Assembly (NCBI GenBank): GCA_963809245.1
Contig: CAWEIU010000002.1
Span: 186,001 to 250,000, forward strand
Origin: Roseiarcus sp963809245
Lineage (GTDB): Bacteria; Pseudomonadota; Alphaproteobacteria; Rhizobiales; Beijerinckiaceae
Length of the DNA: 64,000 nucleotides
Direction: 5' to 3'
Shown here: positions 33,627-42,759 of the stretch, one piece after another
Layout of the letters: each line of letters opens with the position of its first letter
Position numbering within the stretch: the first letter of the stretch is position 1
Translations under genes and position numbers: made by a program
The notes under the pieces: generated by a model
What the model saw: the letters and a program-made list of their open reading frames with translations, nothing else
Told to the model about the DNA's origin: nothing
Databases searched by the model: none

Positions 33627-34559
33627 TCACGAACCGGCGATGCGCGTCACCGCCTGAATGTCTTGCCCGAGCGCCATGAGTTCGCGCTTCAACTCGTCCA
33701 CGACGATGCTGATGTGATGCGCCCCGGAGCGCGTACGGTGGACATAGACGCCGATTTCGCTGCCGGCGAGATTGGGTTCGACGAGGGGACGGTGCACGAG
33801 TTCCCCACTCGCGATCTCGTCGACAAATCCGACTGGCGTGAAGAATCCGACGCCGAGCCCGGCTTTGATCGCCTGCTTCATCAGGATCATCGAATTCGAG
33901 GTGATGCGCGGCGTGAACTGGGCGCCGCTCTGGATGAATTCGGCCTCGGAGGCGATGTCGAGGAACCAGGGATCGGCCAGCATCACGACGGGATAGGCCG
34001 CGCAATCCGTCAGTGTCAGGCTTTCGGCGCGGGCGAGCGGGTGGTCCGCGCGCACGATCGCGCCCAGCGCCGTCTTGAGACGCGCGGCGATTTCATATTG
34101 GCGATACCGCTTGTCGATGAACATCAGCGCGATGTCGGGCCGCCCGGCGCGCATCTCCTCGACGTGCTCGTCCGGATCGACGTCAATGACGCGAAAGGAG
34201 ATGTTGGGATGTCTGGCGGCTATCGTCTCGACGGCGCGGGGGACGACGCGCACCAGCATCGCCGGGATCGCGGTGATGCGCACTTCGCCGCCGATTTCGC
34301 CTGATATGGCGGCGATCTCCGAGCGGGTGCGACGCCATTCGGCCAGCGTGTTCCGGGTGTGGCGCAGCAATTGTTCGCCCGCGGGCGTCAGCCGAACGCC
34401 GTCGCCGCGCCGCTCGAACAGGGAAACGCCGAGTTCGGCTTCGAGCTTCAGGATCTGGCGGTTGACCGCCGAGGACGCCACGTTGAGCTTTTCCGCGGCT
34501 CTCCGGATCGAACCGACCCGGGCGACGTGGTCGAGATAGTGCAGGACGACGGCGTGCAT
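33627..34559 (-). CDS. LysR-family transcriptional regulator
   Basis: A 310-residue regulator. The N-terminal winged HTH (YLDHVARVGSIRRAAEKLNV, SSAVNRQILKLEAELGVSLF) is followed by the effector-binding domain (GEVRITAIPAMLVRVVPRAV onward). It diverges from the NitT/TauT-type ABC operon across a 188-bp spacer, the usual LysR arrangement, so it is predicted to activate that operon on sensing its substrate. The same transcript likely carries the deaminase gene. Confidence 0.93.
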   Translation of the reverse strand: MHAVVLHYLDHVARVGSIRRAAEKLNVASSAVNRQILKLEAELGVSLFERRGDGVRLTPAGEQLLRHTRNTLAEWRRTRSEIAAISGEIGGEVRITAIPAMLVRVVPRAVETIAARHPNISFRVIDVDPDEHVEEMRAGRPDIALMFIDKRYRQYEIAARLKTALGAIVRADHPLARAESLTLTDCAAYPVVMLADPWFLDIASEAEFIQSGAQFTPRITSNSMILMKQAIKAGLGVGFFTPVGFVDEIASGELVHRPLVEPNLAGSEIGVYVHRTRSGAHHISIVVDELKRELMALGQDIQAVTRIAGS

Positions 34560-34747
34560 GGCGGCGGCGCTTCCGGGCTCCAGGTGATGCCGAAAAGGCA
34601 GCGCCTATCACGAATTAATGTTCTTCCCAACACTCCCGCACGTGAAATATCTGTCCCAGCGGCGAAGAGCGGAGCGACTCGTTTGAAGAGCAGCCCATTT
34701 CATGGGCGGCCCTTACGCGAATTCGCCGGCCAAGGAGGAAGCCCATC

Positions 34748-35782
34748 ATGGCGAACACGATCGGTCCGACGCGACGCAACGTAGTGAAGGCGGTCGGGGC
34801 CGGCCTATTGGGCGCAGCTCTGCCGGCGATTGGCTCGCGCGCCTGGGCGGCGGGGGGCTTGCGTACGGTCAACATGCAGCTCGGCTGGATCACGGGCGGC
34901 AACCAGATCGGCGAGGTCGTCGCCAAACGCCTGGGCTATTTCGCCGACGAAAAGATCGATTTCGCCATTCAGCCCGGTGGGCCCAACATCGACGGCGTGG
35001 CGATTGTCGCCTCCGGCCGCTACGAGGTCGGCCAAGTTTCCTCCAGCCCGTCGCTGATGCTCGCCGCCTCGCAGGGCATTCCGGTCATCTGCTTCGCCGT
35101 TGGCGCGCAGGAGCACCCTTACGCTTATTTCTCGCTGCCCAAGGCGCCCATCCACACGCCCCAGGACATGATCGGACGCAAGATCGGGGTGCAGGCGACC
35201 GGGCAGATCCTGCTCACCGCGCTGCTGCGCAAGAACGGCATTCCCGAGGACAAGGTCGAGAAGGTGATCGTCGGCTCGAGCATGACGCCGCTTCTCAGCG
35301 GGCAGGTCGATGCGATCGCCGGTTGGAAGACGAACACGACGGCCCTGAAGGTTCTCGGTCCCGACGTCGTATCGATGCGGATGTGGGACTTCGGCGTGAA
35401 GCTCTATGCATTACCCTATTACACGACCACCTCCTTTCTCCAGTCGAGTCCGGACGTCCTCGCCGGCTTCCTGCGCGCGACCGGTCGCGGCTGGGCTTAC
35501 GCCAAGGCGAATCCAGAGAAGTCGATCGAGATGCTGGTGAAGGAATATCCCAACCTCGTCGCGGCCGACGAACTCGCCGCTCTGCCGATCATGACCAGCG
35601 TGGAGTTCACCGAACGCACCAAGACGTTCGGCTGGGGCAGCTTCGATCCGGCGATCTGGCAGGAGCAAATCGATCTGCACGACGAGCTGAAGCAGTTTCC
35701 GGCGGGCAAGCCCAGGCTCGATCAGGTCATCACGACCAAGATCCTGGACATGACCGAAAAGGATCGGCCGAAGATCGGGTGA
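34748..35782 (+). CDS. NitT/TauT-type ABC substrate-binding protein (NMT1/THI5-like), Tat-exported
   Basis: A 344-residue protein. The N-terminus has a twin-arginine motif (TRRNVVK) then a hydrophobic segment ending ...SRAWA (about residue 33). The mature part is NMT1-like: MQLGWITGGNQIGEVVAKRL, IASGRYEVGQVSSSPSLMLA and GRKIGVQATGQILLTALLRK. Relatives bind aliphatic sulfonates, nitrate, thiamin precursors, riboflavin or aromatic acids, so the family does not fix the ligand. AAGGAGG precedes the ATG. It heads an operon with its ATPase and permease, then an unusual set of catabolic enzymes. Confidence 0.9.
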   Translation: MANTIGPTRRNVVKAVGAGLLGAALPAIGSRAWAAGGLRTVNMQLGWITGGNQIGEVVAKRLGYFADEKIDFAIQPGGPNIDGVAIVASGRYEVGQVSSSPSLMLAASQGIPVICFAVGAQEHPYAYFSLPKAPIHTPQDMIGRKIGVQATGQILLTALLRKNGIPEDKVEKVIVGSSMTPLLSGQVDAIAGWKTNTTALKVLGPDVVSMRMWDFGVKLYALPYYTTTSFLQSSPDVLAGFLRATGRGWAYAKANPEKSIEMLVKEYPNLVAADELAALPIMTSVEFTERTKTFGWGSFDPAIWQEQIDLHDELKQFPAGKPRLDQVITTKILDMTEKDRPKIG

Positions 35783-35787
35783 GGAGA

Positions 35788-36600
35788 ATGAACGCCATGT
35801 CGCAGGTCGCGCCGGATCTGGCGCCTGTCGTGGACGCCGATCCCGCGATCCGGTTGCGCGATGTGACGGTGCGCTTCCCCTCCGAGCGCGGCGTCGTGAC
35901 GGCTCTCGAAACAATCAGTCTGACCGTGCCGCGCGGCGGGTTTCTGACGCTTCTCGGACCCTCCGGATGCGGCAAGTCGACCTTGCTGCGGGTCGTGTCG
36001 GATCTCCTGCCGGCGACCTCCGGCGAGGTCTCGGTGTTGGGGACGACGGCGCGGGCGGCGCGGGCGCGGCGCGACATCGGCTTCGTCTTTCAGGACGCTT
36101 CGCTGCTCGCCTGGCGTACGGCGCTCGAAAACGTCGAACTGCCGCTCGAGGTCGGCGGGGCCGACAAGCGGCGCAGCGCCCACAAGCCGCGCGAATTGCT
36201 CGCGCTGGTCGGCCTCTCAGGCTGGGAAGGCGCCTATCCGCACGAACTCTCGGGCGGGATGCGCCAACGGGTGGCGATCGCCCGTGCGCTCGTCAACGAC
36301 CCTAAGCTCCTTTTGATGGACGAACCCTTCGGCGCGCTCGACGAAATCACGCGCGACCGCCTCAATGAGGAGCTTTTGCGCCTGTGGGAGAACACCGGCG
36401 CGACGGTCCTGTTCGTCACCCACTCGATCTATGAAGCCGCGTTTCTGGGCCAGCAGGTGATGCTGATGGCCGCGCGGCCCGGCCGGGTGCGCGAGATCGT
36501 GCCGGTGACGCTGCCGAACCCCCGTCACATCGCGATGCGCGAGACGCCGCAATTCGTCGAACTCGCCGCGCATCTGCGCCGCGTTCTGGAGGGCTGCTGA
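35788..36600 (+). CDS. ABC transporter ATP-binding protein (SsuB/TauB type)
   Basis: A 270-residue ATPase: Walker A GPSGCGKST, Q-loop FVFQDASLLAWRT, signature LSGGMRQRV, Walker B LLLMDEPFGALDE and switch TVLFVTHSIYEAAFLG. The start at 35788 follows GAGGAG and a 5-bp gap from the binding protein; the frame is open far upstream but that part is not protein-like. The stop TGA shares one base with the start of the permease gene. Confidence 0.93.
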   Translation: MNAMSQVAPDLAPVVDADPAIRLRDVTVRFPSERGVVTALETISLTVPRGGFLTLLGPSGCGKSTLLRVVSDLLPATSGEVSVLGTTARAARARRDIGFVFQDASLLAWRTALENVELPLEVGGADKRRSAHKPRELLALVGLSGWEGAYPHELSGGMRQRVAIARALVNDPKLLLMDEPFGALDEITRDRLNEELLRLWENTGATVLFVTHSIYEAAFLGQQVMLMAARPGRVREIVPVTLPNPRHIAMRETPQFVELAAHLRRVLEGC

Positions 36601-37448
36601 TGGCCGCGCCAGCGCTCTCGTCTCGCAGCGCAAATCAAGTCTTCGTCGCCGACGACGCCGCGCAGGCGCAGTTCGAGGCGGCAGGGCGGATGGCCGCCTG
36701 GCGCCGCCGGCTGTTGCCGCTCGGCGCCGCCATTCTGCTGCTCGTTCTCTGGCAGGCCGCGGTCGTCGTCTTCCAGATCCGGCCCTTCATCGCGCCGGCG
36801 CCGACGGCGGTCGTCGCCACGCTCGCCGACAAGTTCTGGCTGCTGGTCGGCAATCTCGCGCCGACGGCGGTGGAAGCGATCGCGGGCTTCCTGATCGGCA
36901 ATAGCGCCGCGATCCTGCTCGCCACAGTGTTCGTCCACCAGCGCACGGCGGAGGAGGCGTTTTTCCCGATCGCCGTCATGGTTCACACCATTCCGGTGAT
37001 GGCCTATGCGCCGATCCTCGTGCTGCTGCTCGGCAATGGAATGGAGGCGAAGGTCGCCATCGCGGCGCTCATCTGCTTCTTCCCGACTTTGGTGAACATG
37101 ACGCGCGGATTGCGCTCGGTCAGCCCGCAGCAGATGGAGCTGATGCGCATTCTCTCCGCCTCGCCGAGCGAGATCTTCTTCAAGCTGCGTCTCAAGAGCT
37201 CGCTGCCCTACCTCTTCTCGGCGCTCAAAATCGCCTCGGCGACCTCGGTCATCGGCGCGATCGTCGGTGAATGGATCGGGGCGACGACCGGGATCGGCGC
37301 GCTCATCATCCAGGCGACCTACAACTTCGATTCGCCGCTGCTCTACGCAACGATCGTCGTCGGCTCGGTATTTTCCGCCGCATTCTTCGCCGTGATCTCG
37401 TGGCTCGAGCGGGCGTTCCTCAAGTGGAACGTCTCGCAGACCGCCTGA
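36600..37448 (+). CDS. ABC transporter permease (SsuC/TauC type)
   Basis: A 282-residue inner-membrane protein with six helices (RLLPLGAAILLLVLWQAAVV first). The EAA-type loop reads SASPSEIFFKLRLKSSLPYL and the C-terminal half is typical of the BPD_transp_1 fold. It overlaps the ATPase gene by one base. With the binding protein and ATPase it forms a complete importer for a small organic anion or heterocycle. Confidence 0.92.
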   Translation: MAAPALSSRSANQVFVADDAAQAQFEAAGRMAAWRRRLLPLGAAILLLVLWQAAVVVFQIRPFIAPAPTAVVATLADKFWLLVGNLAPTAVEAIAGFLIGNSAAILLATVFVHQRTAEEAFFPIAVMVHTIPVMAYAPILVLLLGNGMEAKVAIAALICFFPTLVNMTRGLRSVSPQQMELMRILSASPSEIFFKLRLKSSLPYLFSALKIASATSVIGAIVGEWIGATTGIGALIIQATYNFDSPLLYATIVVGSVFSAAFFAVISWLERAFLKWNVSQTA

Positions 37449-37487
37449 TTTGCCGCGTTCGTCCCGCTTCTTGTTCAGGAGTTGCCC

Positions 37488-38840
37488 GTGAACACTCACG
37501 ATTTTCTCGTCGAGCCCGCCGGCCAGGTCCCGGTCGTTCGCCGCGCCGATCTCGTCGTCGTCGGGGGCGGCCCGGCGGGCATCGCCGCGGCTGTCGCGGG
37601 CGCCCGCAACGGGCTCTCGGTCACGCTGCTCGAGCGCTACGCCTATCTCGGCGGGCTCGCCGCGGGCGGCATGGTGCTGGTGCTCGACGACATGTGCAAC
37701 GGCGAGGAAATCAGCGTGCGCGGCCTGTGCGGCGAAATGATCGACCGCATGGAGCGCCTGGGCCTGTGCGTCGTGCCGCCGGAGGCCGAGCGGCGCTCGG
37801 ACGAGACGATGTGGCGCAAATGGTCGCGCTGGGGGGTGTTCGACTTTCATTCCCACGTGAAGCCGCAGCCGATCTGCTACGCCGCCGCGTTCGATCCGGA
37901 CGGCTACAAGCGCGTCGCCAACGCGATGATCAGCGAGGCGAAGGTCGATCTGCGGCTCCATAGCTGGTTCTCGCGCGCGATCGTCGAGGACGGACGGATC
38001 GTCGGCGTCGTCTGCGAGACGAAGAGCGGGCGGCAGGCGATCATGGGCAAGATCGTCGTCGACGCCACCGGCGATCTCGACGTCGCAGCCTCCGCCGGCG
38101 CGCCGTTCAGCCACGGCTCCTACATCATGACGACCGTGTTCCGCCTCGGCGGCGTCGACGTCGAAGCGGCCGAGCGTTACGAATACGAGGAGCCCGCCGC
38201 CTTCGGTGCGATCGATCGCGAAGCGAAGCGGATCATGGGCGGCTCCTGGAACAAGTGGTGGCTCAGGACCCCGCTGCCGGGCGTCGTCTGGTGCAATTGC
38301 CCGCATATGGCCGGCCTCGACGGGATCAAGGTCGAGGATCTCACGCGCGCCGATTTCCAGGGGCGCGAGCGGATCGCCGCGCTGCTCGCCTTCGTGCGCG
38401 AGAAGATGCCGGGGTTCGAGAAGGCCTTTGTCGTCGACGTCGCGCCGCAGGTCGGCGTGCGCCAGACGCGGCTGCTCGACGGCGCCTACGTCATGACCAA
38501 GGAGGACGTGACGCAGCGGCGGCACTTCGCCGACAGCGTGGCGCGCGGGCGCGACTATTACTATCCCTTCCGCACCTTGTTGCCGCGCGGGGTCGGACAG
38601 ATGCTCGTCGCCGGCCGCCACTATTCGTCGACGCCGGCCGCGCAGCGGGATTCGCGCGAGATTCCGCCGTGCATGGCGATGGGCGAGGCGGCGGGCGTCG
38701 CCGCTGCGCTCGCGCTCGAAGCCAACGTGGAGGTGGCCGCCATCGACGTCGCCGCGCTCCAGGCGAGGCTGCGCGCGCAAGGCGCCGACCCGGGCGACCG
38801 CCCCTCCGCCAATGCTCTCGTCGCTGTCGCGGCAGAATAG
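37488..38840 (+). CDS. FAD-dependent oxidoreductase (FAD_oxidored family)
   Basis: A 450-residue flavoprotein starting at GTG after AGGAG. The dinucleotide-binding motif is VVVGGGPAGIAAAVAGARNG near residues 23-42, followed by LLERYAYLGGLAAGG. An ATGDLDVAA motif lies mid-protein and a second FAD contact near the C-terminus (MGEAAGVAAALALEA). No iron-sulfur motif lies in the chain, but a ferredoxin is encoded four genes later. The family (PF12831-like) includes dehydrogenases of carboxylates and enzymes of unknown substrate. It is the first enzyme after the importer. Confidence 0.85.
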   Translation: MNTHDFLVEPAGQVPVVRRADLVVVGGGPAGIAAAVAGARNGLSVTLLERYAYLGGLAAGGMVLVLDDMCNGEEISVRGLCGEMIDRMERLGLCVVPPEAERRSDETMWRKWSRWGVFDFHSHVKPQPICYAAAFDPDGYKRVANAMISEAKVDLRLHSWFSRAIVEDGRIVGVVCETKSGRQAIMGKIVVDATGDLDVAASAGAPFSHGSYIMTTVFRLGGVDVEAAERYEYEEPAAFGAIDREAKRIMGGSWNKWWLRTPLPGVVWCNCPHMAGLDGIKVEDLTRADFQGRERIAALLAFVREKMPGFEKAFVVDVAPQVGVRQTRLLDGAYVMTKEDVTQRRHFADSVARGRDYYYPFRTLLPRGVGQMLVAGRHYSSTPAAQRDSREIPPCMAMGEAAGVAAALALEANVEVAAIDVAALQARLRAQGADPGDRPSANALVAVAAE

Positions 38841-38852
38841 AAGGATCGCGTG

Positions 38853-40043
38853 ATGCAAGCTGCTTCGGATCAACCCCTGTCGGGGATCCGCGTCATCGAC
38901 TTCACCCAGGTGATGCTCGGTCCCAGCGCGACTCAGGTTCTGGCCGACTACGGCGCGGACGTCGTCAAGATCGAGCGTCCCGGCGCCGGCGATCTCTCCC
39001 GCTCATCGATCCCCGACGACCCGGACGGGTTCGACAATCCAGTGTTCCGCAGCCTCAACCGGAACAAGCGTTCGATCGCGCTCGATCTGCGCAAGCCCGA
39101 GGGCAAGGCGATCATCTACGATCTCGTCCGTGAGGCCGACGTCGTCGTCAACAACTTCCGTGCTGGCGTGATGGAGCGGATGGGATTCGGCTACGCCGAA
39201 CTCGCCAAGATCAATCCCCGCATCATCTGCGCCTTCGGCTCCGGCTTCGGCCAGAGCGGACCGCTCGCCTACAAGGGCGGGCAGGACATCCTCGCGCAGG
39301 CGCTTTCGGGCGTGATGCGCCGCAAATGCAACGACGACGAGCCGCTGACGGTCTACGCGACGTCGCTTTGCGACTACACCGCCGGGATGCATCTCGTTCA
39401 GGCCATTCTGCTTGCGCTGTTGCAACGCGAGAAGACCGGCCGCGGCCAGCAAGTCGCGGTGTCGCTGTTCGAATCGATGCTGGCCATGCAGATGCAGGAA
39501 GCTGCGATGTGGCTGCAGCGGGACCGGCATTTCAGTTGGGGCGCCTATCCCCTGACGGGGGCCTTCGAGACGACCGACGGCGCGATCGTTCTCGTCGGCG
39601 CCTTCAAGACCAACCCGCTGCAGGACATCTGCAAGGCGCTCGATCTGCCCGATCTCTCCGCCGCCGCCCGCTATGCGACGTTTACGGATCAGGTCGCGAA
39701 CAAGGCCGAATTGCAGGCGATGTTCCGCAAACGCTTCGCCTCGAACAGCACGGAATACTGGCTCGGCCGACTGGACGAACAGGACCTGTTGTGCGCGCCT
39801 GTGCTGACCCTGGCGGAGGCGCTGGCGCATCCGCAGACTGAGGCGAACGGCACGGTGGCGAGCGTCGAGGGCAGGAATGGCGCGATTCCGCTCATCGGGA
39901 CGCCGCTCACCATGGACCCAAGCGCCTTCAAAGTGCGCCGTCCGCCGCCCGCGCTCGGCGCCGATGGCGAGGCCATTCTCGCCGAGGCCGGCTATTCCGC
40001 CGACCGCATCGCCGCTCTCAAGACCTCGGGCGTTCTGTCGTGA
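38853..40043 (+). CDS. Class III CoA-transferase (CaiB/BaiF family)
   Basis: A 396-residue CoA-transferase. It has the family opening LSGIRVIDFTQVMLGPSATQ, DVVKIERPGAGDLSR, FRSLNRNKRSIALDLR and DVVVNNFRAGVMERMGFGY, and the catalytic Asp region TSLCDYTAGMHLVQA near residue 169-175. A GTG at 38850 is one codon upstream. It activates an acid by transfer of CoA from a donor thioester. Its stop overlaps the enoyl-CoA hydratase start by 4 bp (GTGA), tying CoA activation to the next step. Confidence 0.93.
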   Translation: MQAASDQPLSGIRVIDFTQVMLGPSATQVLADYGADVVKIERPGAGDLSRSSIPDDPDGFDNPVFRSLNRNKRSIALDLRKPEGKAIIYDLVREADVVVNNFRAGVMERMGFGYAELAKINPRIICAFGSGFGQSGPLAYKGGQDILAQALSGVMRRKCNDDEPLTVYATSLCDYTAGMHLVQAILLALLQREKTGRGQQVAVSLFESMLAMQMQEAAMWLQRDRHFSWGAYPLTGAFETTDGAIVLVGAFKTNPLQDICKALDLPDLSAAARYATFTDQVANKAELQAMFRKRFASNSTEYWLGRLDEQDLLCAPVLTLAEALAHPQTEANGTVASVEGRNGAIPLIGTPLTMDPSAFKVRRPPPALGADGEAILAEAGYSADRIAALKTSGVLS

Positions 40044-40816
40044 GCGTCCAATTCACCGTCGCCGACCATATCGCGCGCGTCACGCTCGATCGCCCCGATC
40101 GCCTCAATGCGGTCGATCAGGCGACCGAACAGGATCTGATGCGCGTCTGGGAGGCGATCGAGCGCGACCGCGACATCCGCGTGGTCGTGCTGACAGGGGC
40201 GGGGACGCGGGCCTTCTGCACCGGCGCCGACATGAAGGGCGGCAGTGGCGCGAGCGGCCTCGAATATTGGGCGACGCCGCGCCCGGGCGGCTTCGGCGGC
40301 ATCGCGCTGCGTGACACGCTCGACGTGCCGGTGATCGCGCGCGTCAACGGCCACGCGCTCGGCGGCGGCTTGGAGATGGTTCTCGGCTGCGACATCGTCG
40401 TCGCTTCGGCGAACGCGACCTTCGGCCTGCCCGAGCCGCGCGTCGGCCGCCTTGCGCTCGACGGCGGCATTGCGACGCTGACGCGCCGCATTCCGCATAT
40501 GCAGGCGATGGGGATGCTGTTGACCGGCCGGCGCGTCGGCGCGGCGGAGGCGTTGCGTTTCGGCCTCGTCAACGAGGTCGTGGCGATTGAGGAGCTCGAC
40601 GACGCCGTCGCGCGCTGGGTCGCCGACATTCTCGCCTGCGCGCCGCTTTCGGTGCGCGCGATCAAGCAGATGGTGCGCGCGGGCGAGCGGCTCTCGGCGA
40701 AGGAAGCGCAAATGCTGCGGCTGCCCGCGCTCGTCGAGGCGCTGCAATCGTCCGATCAGGAGGAGGGTGTGCGCGCCTTCCAGGAGAAGCGGGCGCCGCA
40801 GTGGCGCGGCCGCTGA
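40040..40816 (+). CDS. Enoyl-CoA hydratase/isomerase (crotonase) family protein
   Basis: A 258-residue crotonase starting at GTG. The oxyanion-hole segments are seen: the CTGADMKGG region near residue 65 and ALGGGLEMVLGCDIVVAS near 108. EPRVGRLALDGGIATL is where hydratases have their catalytic Glu residues; here Glu is followed by an altered loop, so hydratase versus isomerase or hydrolase activity is open. It would act on the CoA thioester made by the upstream transferase. Confidence 0.88.
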   Translation: MSVQFTVADHIARVTLDRPDRLNAVDQATEQDLMRVWEAIERDRDIRVVVLTGAGTRAFCTGADMKGGSGASGLEYWATPRPGGFGGIALRDTLDVPVIARVNGHALGGGLEMVLGCDIVVASANATFGLPEPRVGRLALDGGIATLTRRIPHMQAMGMLLTGRRVGAAEALRFGLVNEVVAIEELDDAVARWVADILACAPLSVRAIKQMVRAGERLSAKEAQMLRLPALVEALQSSDQEEGVRAFQEKRAPQWRGR

Positions 40817-40832
40817 GCGCATGGAGGCTGCG

Positions 40833-41162
40833 ATGGCCTATGTGATCGCTTCGGCATGTATCGACGTAAAGGACGGCGCCTGCCGCGACGTCTGTCCGGT
40901 CGAGTGCATCTACGAAGGCGGCCGGATGATGTACATCCAGCCGACCGAGTGCATCGATTGCGGCCTTTGTCTCTCGATCTGCCCGGTCGATGCGATTTAC
41001 GCCGAAGCCGACCTGCCGGCAGCCGAAGGCGCGTTCCGCGGCGCGAACGCCGAGTTCTTCGGCCCAGACGTCACCGGCTGGGGCTCGCCCGGCGGCGCGG
41101 CTGGCCATGTCACGCAGCTTGATCATCCGCTCGTGACGGCGCATGGCAACATACCGGAGTAA
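40833..41162 (+). CDS. Seven/eight-iron bacterial ferredoxin (FdxA-like)
   Basis: A 109-residue ferredoxin. Two cluster motifs are visible: ACIDVKDGACRDVCPVECIY (CxxxxxxxCxxxC pattern, 3Fe-4S or 4Fe-4S) and ECIDCGLCLSICPVDAIY (CxxCxxxC-type 4Fe-4S). The C-terminal tail after residue 65 is hydrophilic, as in FdxA. GGAGG precedes the start at 40833. Its place inside the catabolic operon suggests it carries electrons for the FAD oxidoreductase rather than a housekeeping role. Confidence 0.92.
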   Translation: MAYVIASACIDVKDGACRDVCPVECIYEGGRMMYIQPTECIDCGLCLSICPVDAIYAEADLPAAEGAFRGANAEFFGPDVTGWGSPGGAAGHVTQLDHPLVTAHGNIPE

Positions 41163-41211
41163 AGGCGACGCGTCTTATCGCCTTCGCCGGACCGACATGA
41201 AGGAAATTGCG

Positions 41212-42141
41212 ATGGCCTTGCTCGACGAAAAAGCCCGCGGCGTGTTCGTGATCGCGGCGACCCCGTTTCGCGACGACGGCGCGCTCGATCTTGCGAGCGC
41301 CGAGCGGATGGTCGATTTCTATCTCGAACGCGGCGCGGATGGCCTGACGATTCTCGGCGTGATGGGCGAGGCCCCAAAACTCTCCGCCGAGGAGGCGCGC
41401 ACGTTTTTGCGTTGCGTGATCGCGCGCGTCGCCGGGCGCGTTCCTGTCGTCGTGGGCGTTTCGGCGCCGGGCTTCGCGCCGATGACGGAGCTTGCGGTCA
41501 GCGCGATGGAGGCCGGGGCGGCGGGCGTCATGGTCGCTCCCTCCGCGCAAGTGCGGACCGACGACCAGATTTTCAACTATTTCGAAGGCGTCGCGGAGGC
41601 GCTCGGCGCCATTCCCTTCGTCCTGCAGGATTATCCGCTGGTCACCACGGTACAGATCCCGCCGGCGGTAATCCTGCGCGTCATCGCCGCGCTGCGGACC
41701 TGCGTCATGGTCAAGCACGAGGACTGGCCCGGCCTCAACAAGATTGGCGCGTTGCGTGCGGCGAGCGACAAGGGCGCCCGGCGGGTCTCGATCCTGACCG
41801 GCAACGGCGGCCTGTTCCTGCCCGAGGAACTCGCGCGCGGCGCCGACGGGGCGATGACCGGCTTCGCGTTCCCAGAGATGATGGTCGGCGTCGTCAAGGC
41901 GCATCGCGCCGGCGATCTCGCACGCGCCCAGGACATCTTCGACGCCTATCTGCCGTTGGCGCGTTACGAACAGCAGCAAGGGATCGGGCTCGCCGTGCGC
42001 AAATACGTGCTCGCCAAGCGCGGAGCGATCGCCTCGTCCGCGCTGCGCAAGCCGGGCGCGAAGCTGTCGGCGGCGGATATCGCGGACGTCGAGCGGCTGA
42101 TCGAGCGGCAGACGAAGCGGCTGCGGGAGATCGGCGTTTAA
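41212..42141 (+). CDS. DapA/NAL-family (class I pyruvate-dependent) aldolase or dehydratase
   Basis: A 309-residue TIM-barrel protein. It has GADGLTILGVMGEAPKLSAE (the usual GTTGE region altered to GVMGE), a Tyr in FVLQDYPLVTTVQ and the Schiff-base Lys in CVMVKHEDWPG. The common YNVPxR tripeptide region is replaced by QDYP, so it is not dihydrodipicolinate synthase and is more like keto-acid aldolases or sugar-acid dehydratases of the family. Start ATG 41212 is preferred to 41197 because AAGGAA precedes it. Last gene of the operon; a retro-aldol step releasing pyruvate would be a fitting end reaction. Confidence 0.87.
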   Translation: MALLDEKARGVFVIAATPFRDDGALDLASAERMVDFYLERGADGLTILGVMGEAPKLSAEEARTFLRCVIARVAGRVPVVVGVSAPGFAPMTELAVSAMEAGAAGVMVAPSAQVRTDDQIFNYFEGVAEALGAIPFVLQDYPLVTTVQIPPAVILRVIAALRTCVMVKHEDWPGLNKIGALRAASDKGARRVSILTGNGGLFLPEELARGADGAMTGFAFPEMMVGVVKAHRAGDLARAQDIFDAYLPLARYEQQQGIGLAVRKYVLAKRGAIASSALRKPGAKLSAADIADVERLIERQTKRLREIGV

Positions 42142-42150
42142 ACTAGCTAG

Positions 42151-42600
42151 TTAGCTCGCCCTGGTCGCAGTTACTTGGTATCCACCCCCGGGCCATGTCC
42201 ATGCGCCTTCGTAGGAACGCTTGTCGTCGCTAAACGTGCCGAGGAAGCGGTTGTTTGACCCTCTACGCATGAACCAGATGGTGAATTTCTCGCCGTCGAA
42301 CTCATAGACATAGTCAAGCGTGAGCCCATCGCTATAGCTGTAGAAGCGGGACGAGATCTCCGCGCTCGGTTCCTCTCCAACGCGATACGAGTGCCCGATG
42401 ATCTCCATGCCCTTGATCGCACGATTGAAGACGATGAGATCAACGTGTTGGATTAAGAAGAAGCCGCCTTCCGCCCGCTCGTATCGAATTAACCCCTCGG
42501 CGCCGCCGGCAAGCTTCCATGCCCCGACGAGCGCGGCTCCCAACTGATTAAGCGCCGATGACGGGCCGCCTATTCCCTCAAGCACACCTCGCGCGCACAT
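42151..42600 (-). CDS. Hypothetical protein, 149 aa
   Basis: I do not recognise a named family. The protein starts after GAGGAG and has a LVGAWKLAGGAEGLIRYERA opening, alternating beta strands and an ending FLGTFSDDKRSYEGAWTWPG, reminiscent of DUF1579/lipocalin-like beta-barrel proteins. No signal peptide or membrane segment. It converges with the catabolic operon, 9 bp away. Composition is less GC-rich and more mixed in codon use than its neighbours. Confidence 0.65.
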   Translation of the reverse strand: MCARGVLEGIGGPSSALNQLGAALVGAWKLAGGAEGLIRYERAEGGFFLIQHVDLIVFNRAIKGMEIIGHSYRVGEEPSAEISSRFYSYSDGLTLDYVYEFDGEKFTIWFMRRGSNNRFLGTFSDDKRSYEGAWTWPGGGYQVTATRAS

Positions 42601-42759
42601 TCCCGTCTCCTCTTTTCTCGTCGCTCATTTCTTCAACGTCCTTGACCAGGCTAGATCCCCTGGAGGGATGCCGCGCTTCAAGCCGGATTACAGTAGGTCG
42701 ATCAGTCATGGCCCTGAAGTGCTGGCCGAGGGGCGTCGCGTCGCGCGAAGCTGCCCCCG

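Noticed and set aside
36525..38873. 782-codon open frame antisense to the ABC permease and FAD oxidoreductase genes
   Set aside because: Rich in Arg, Asp and His with no domain; typical antisense shadow of high-GC genes. The sense strand has clear ABC and flavoprotein motifs.
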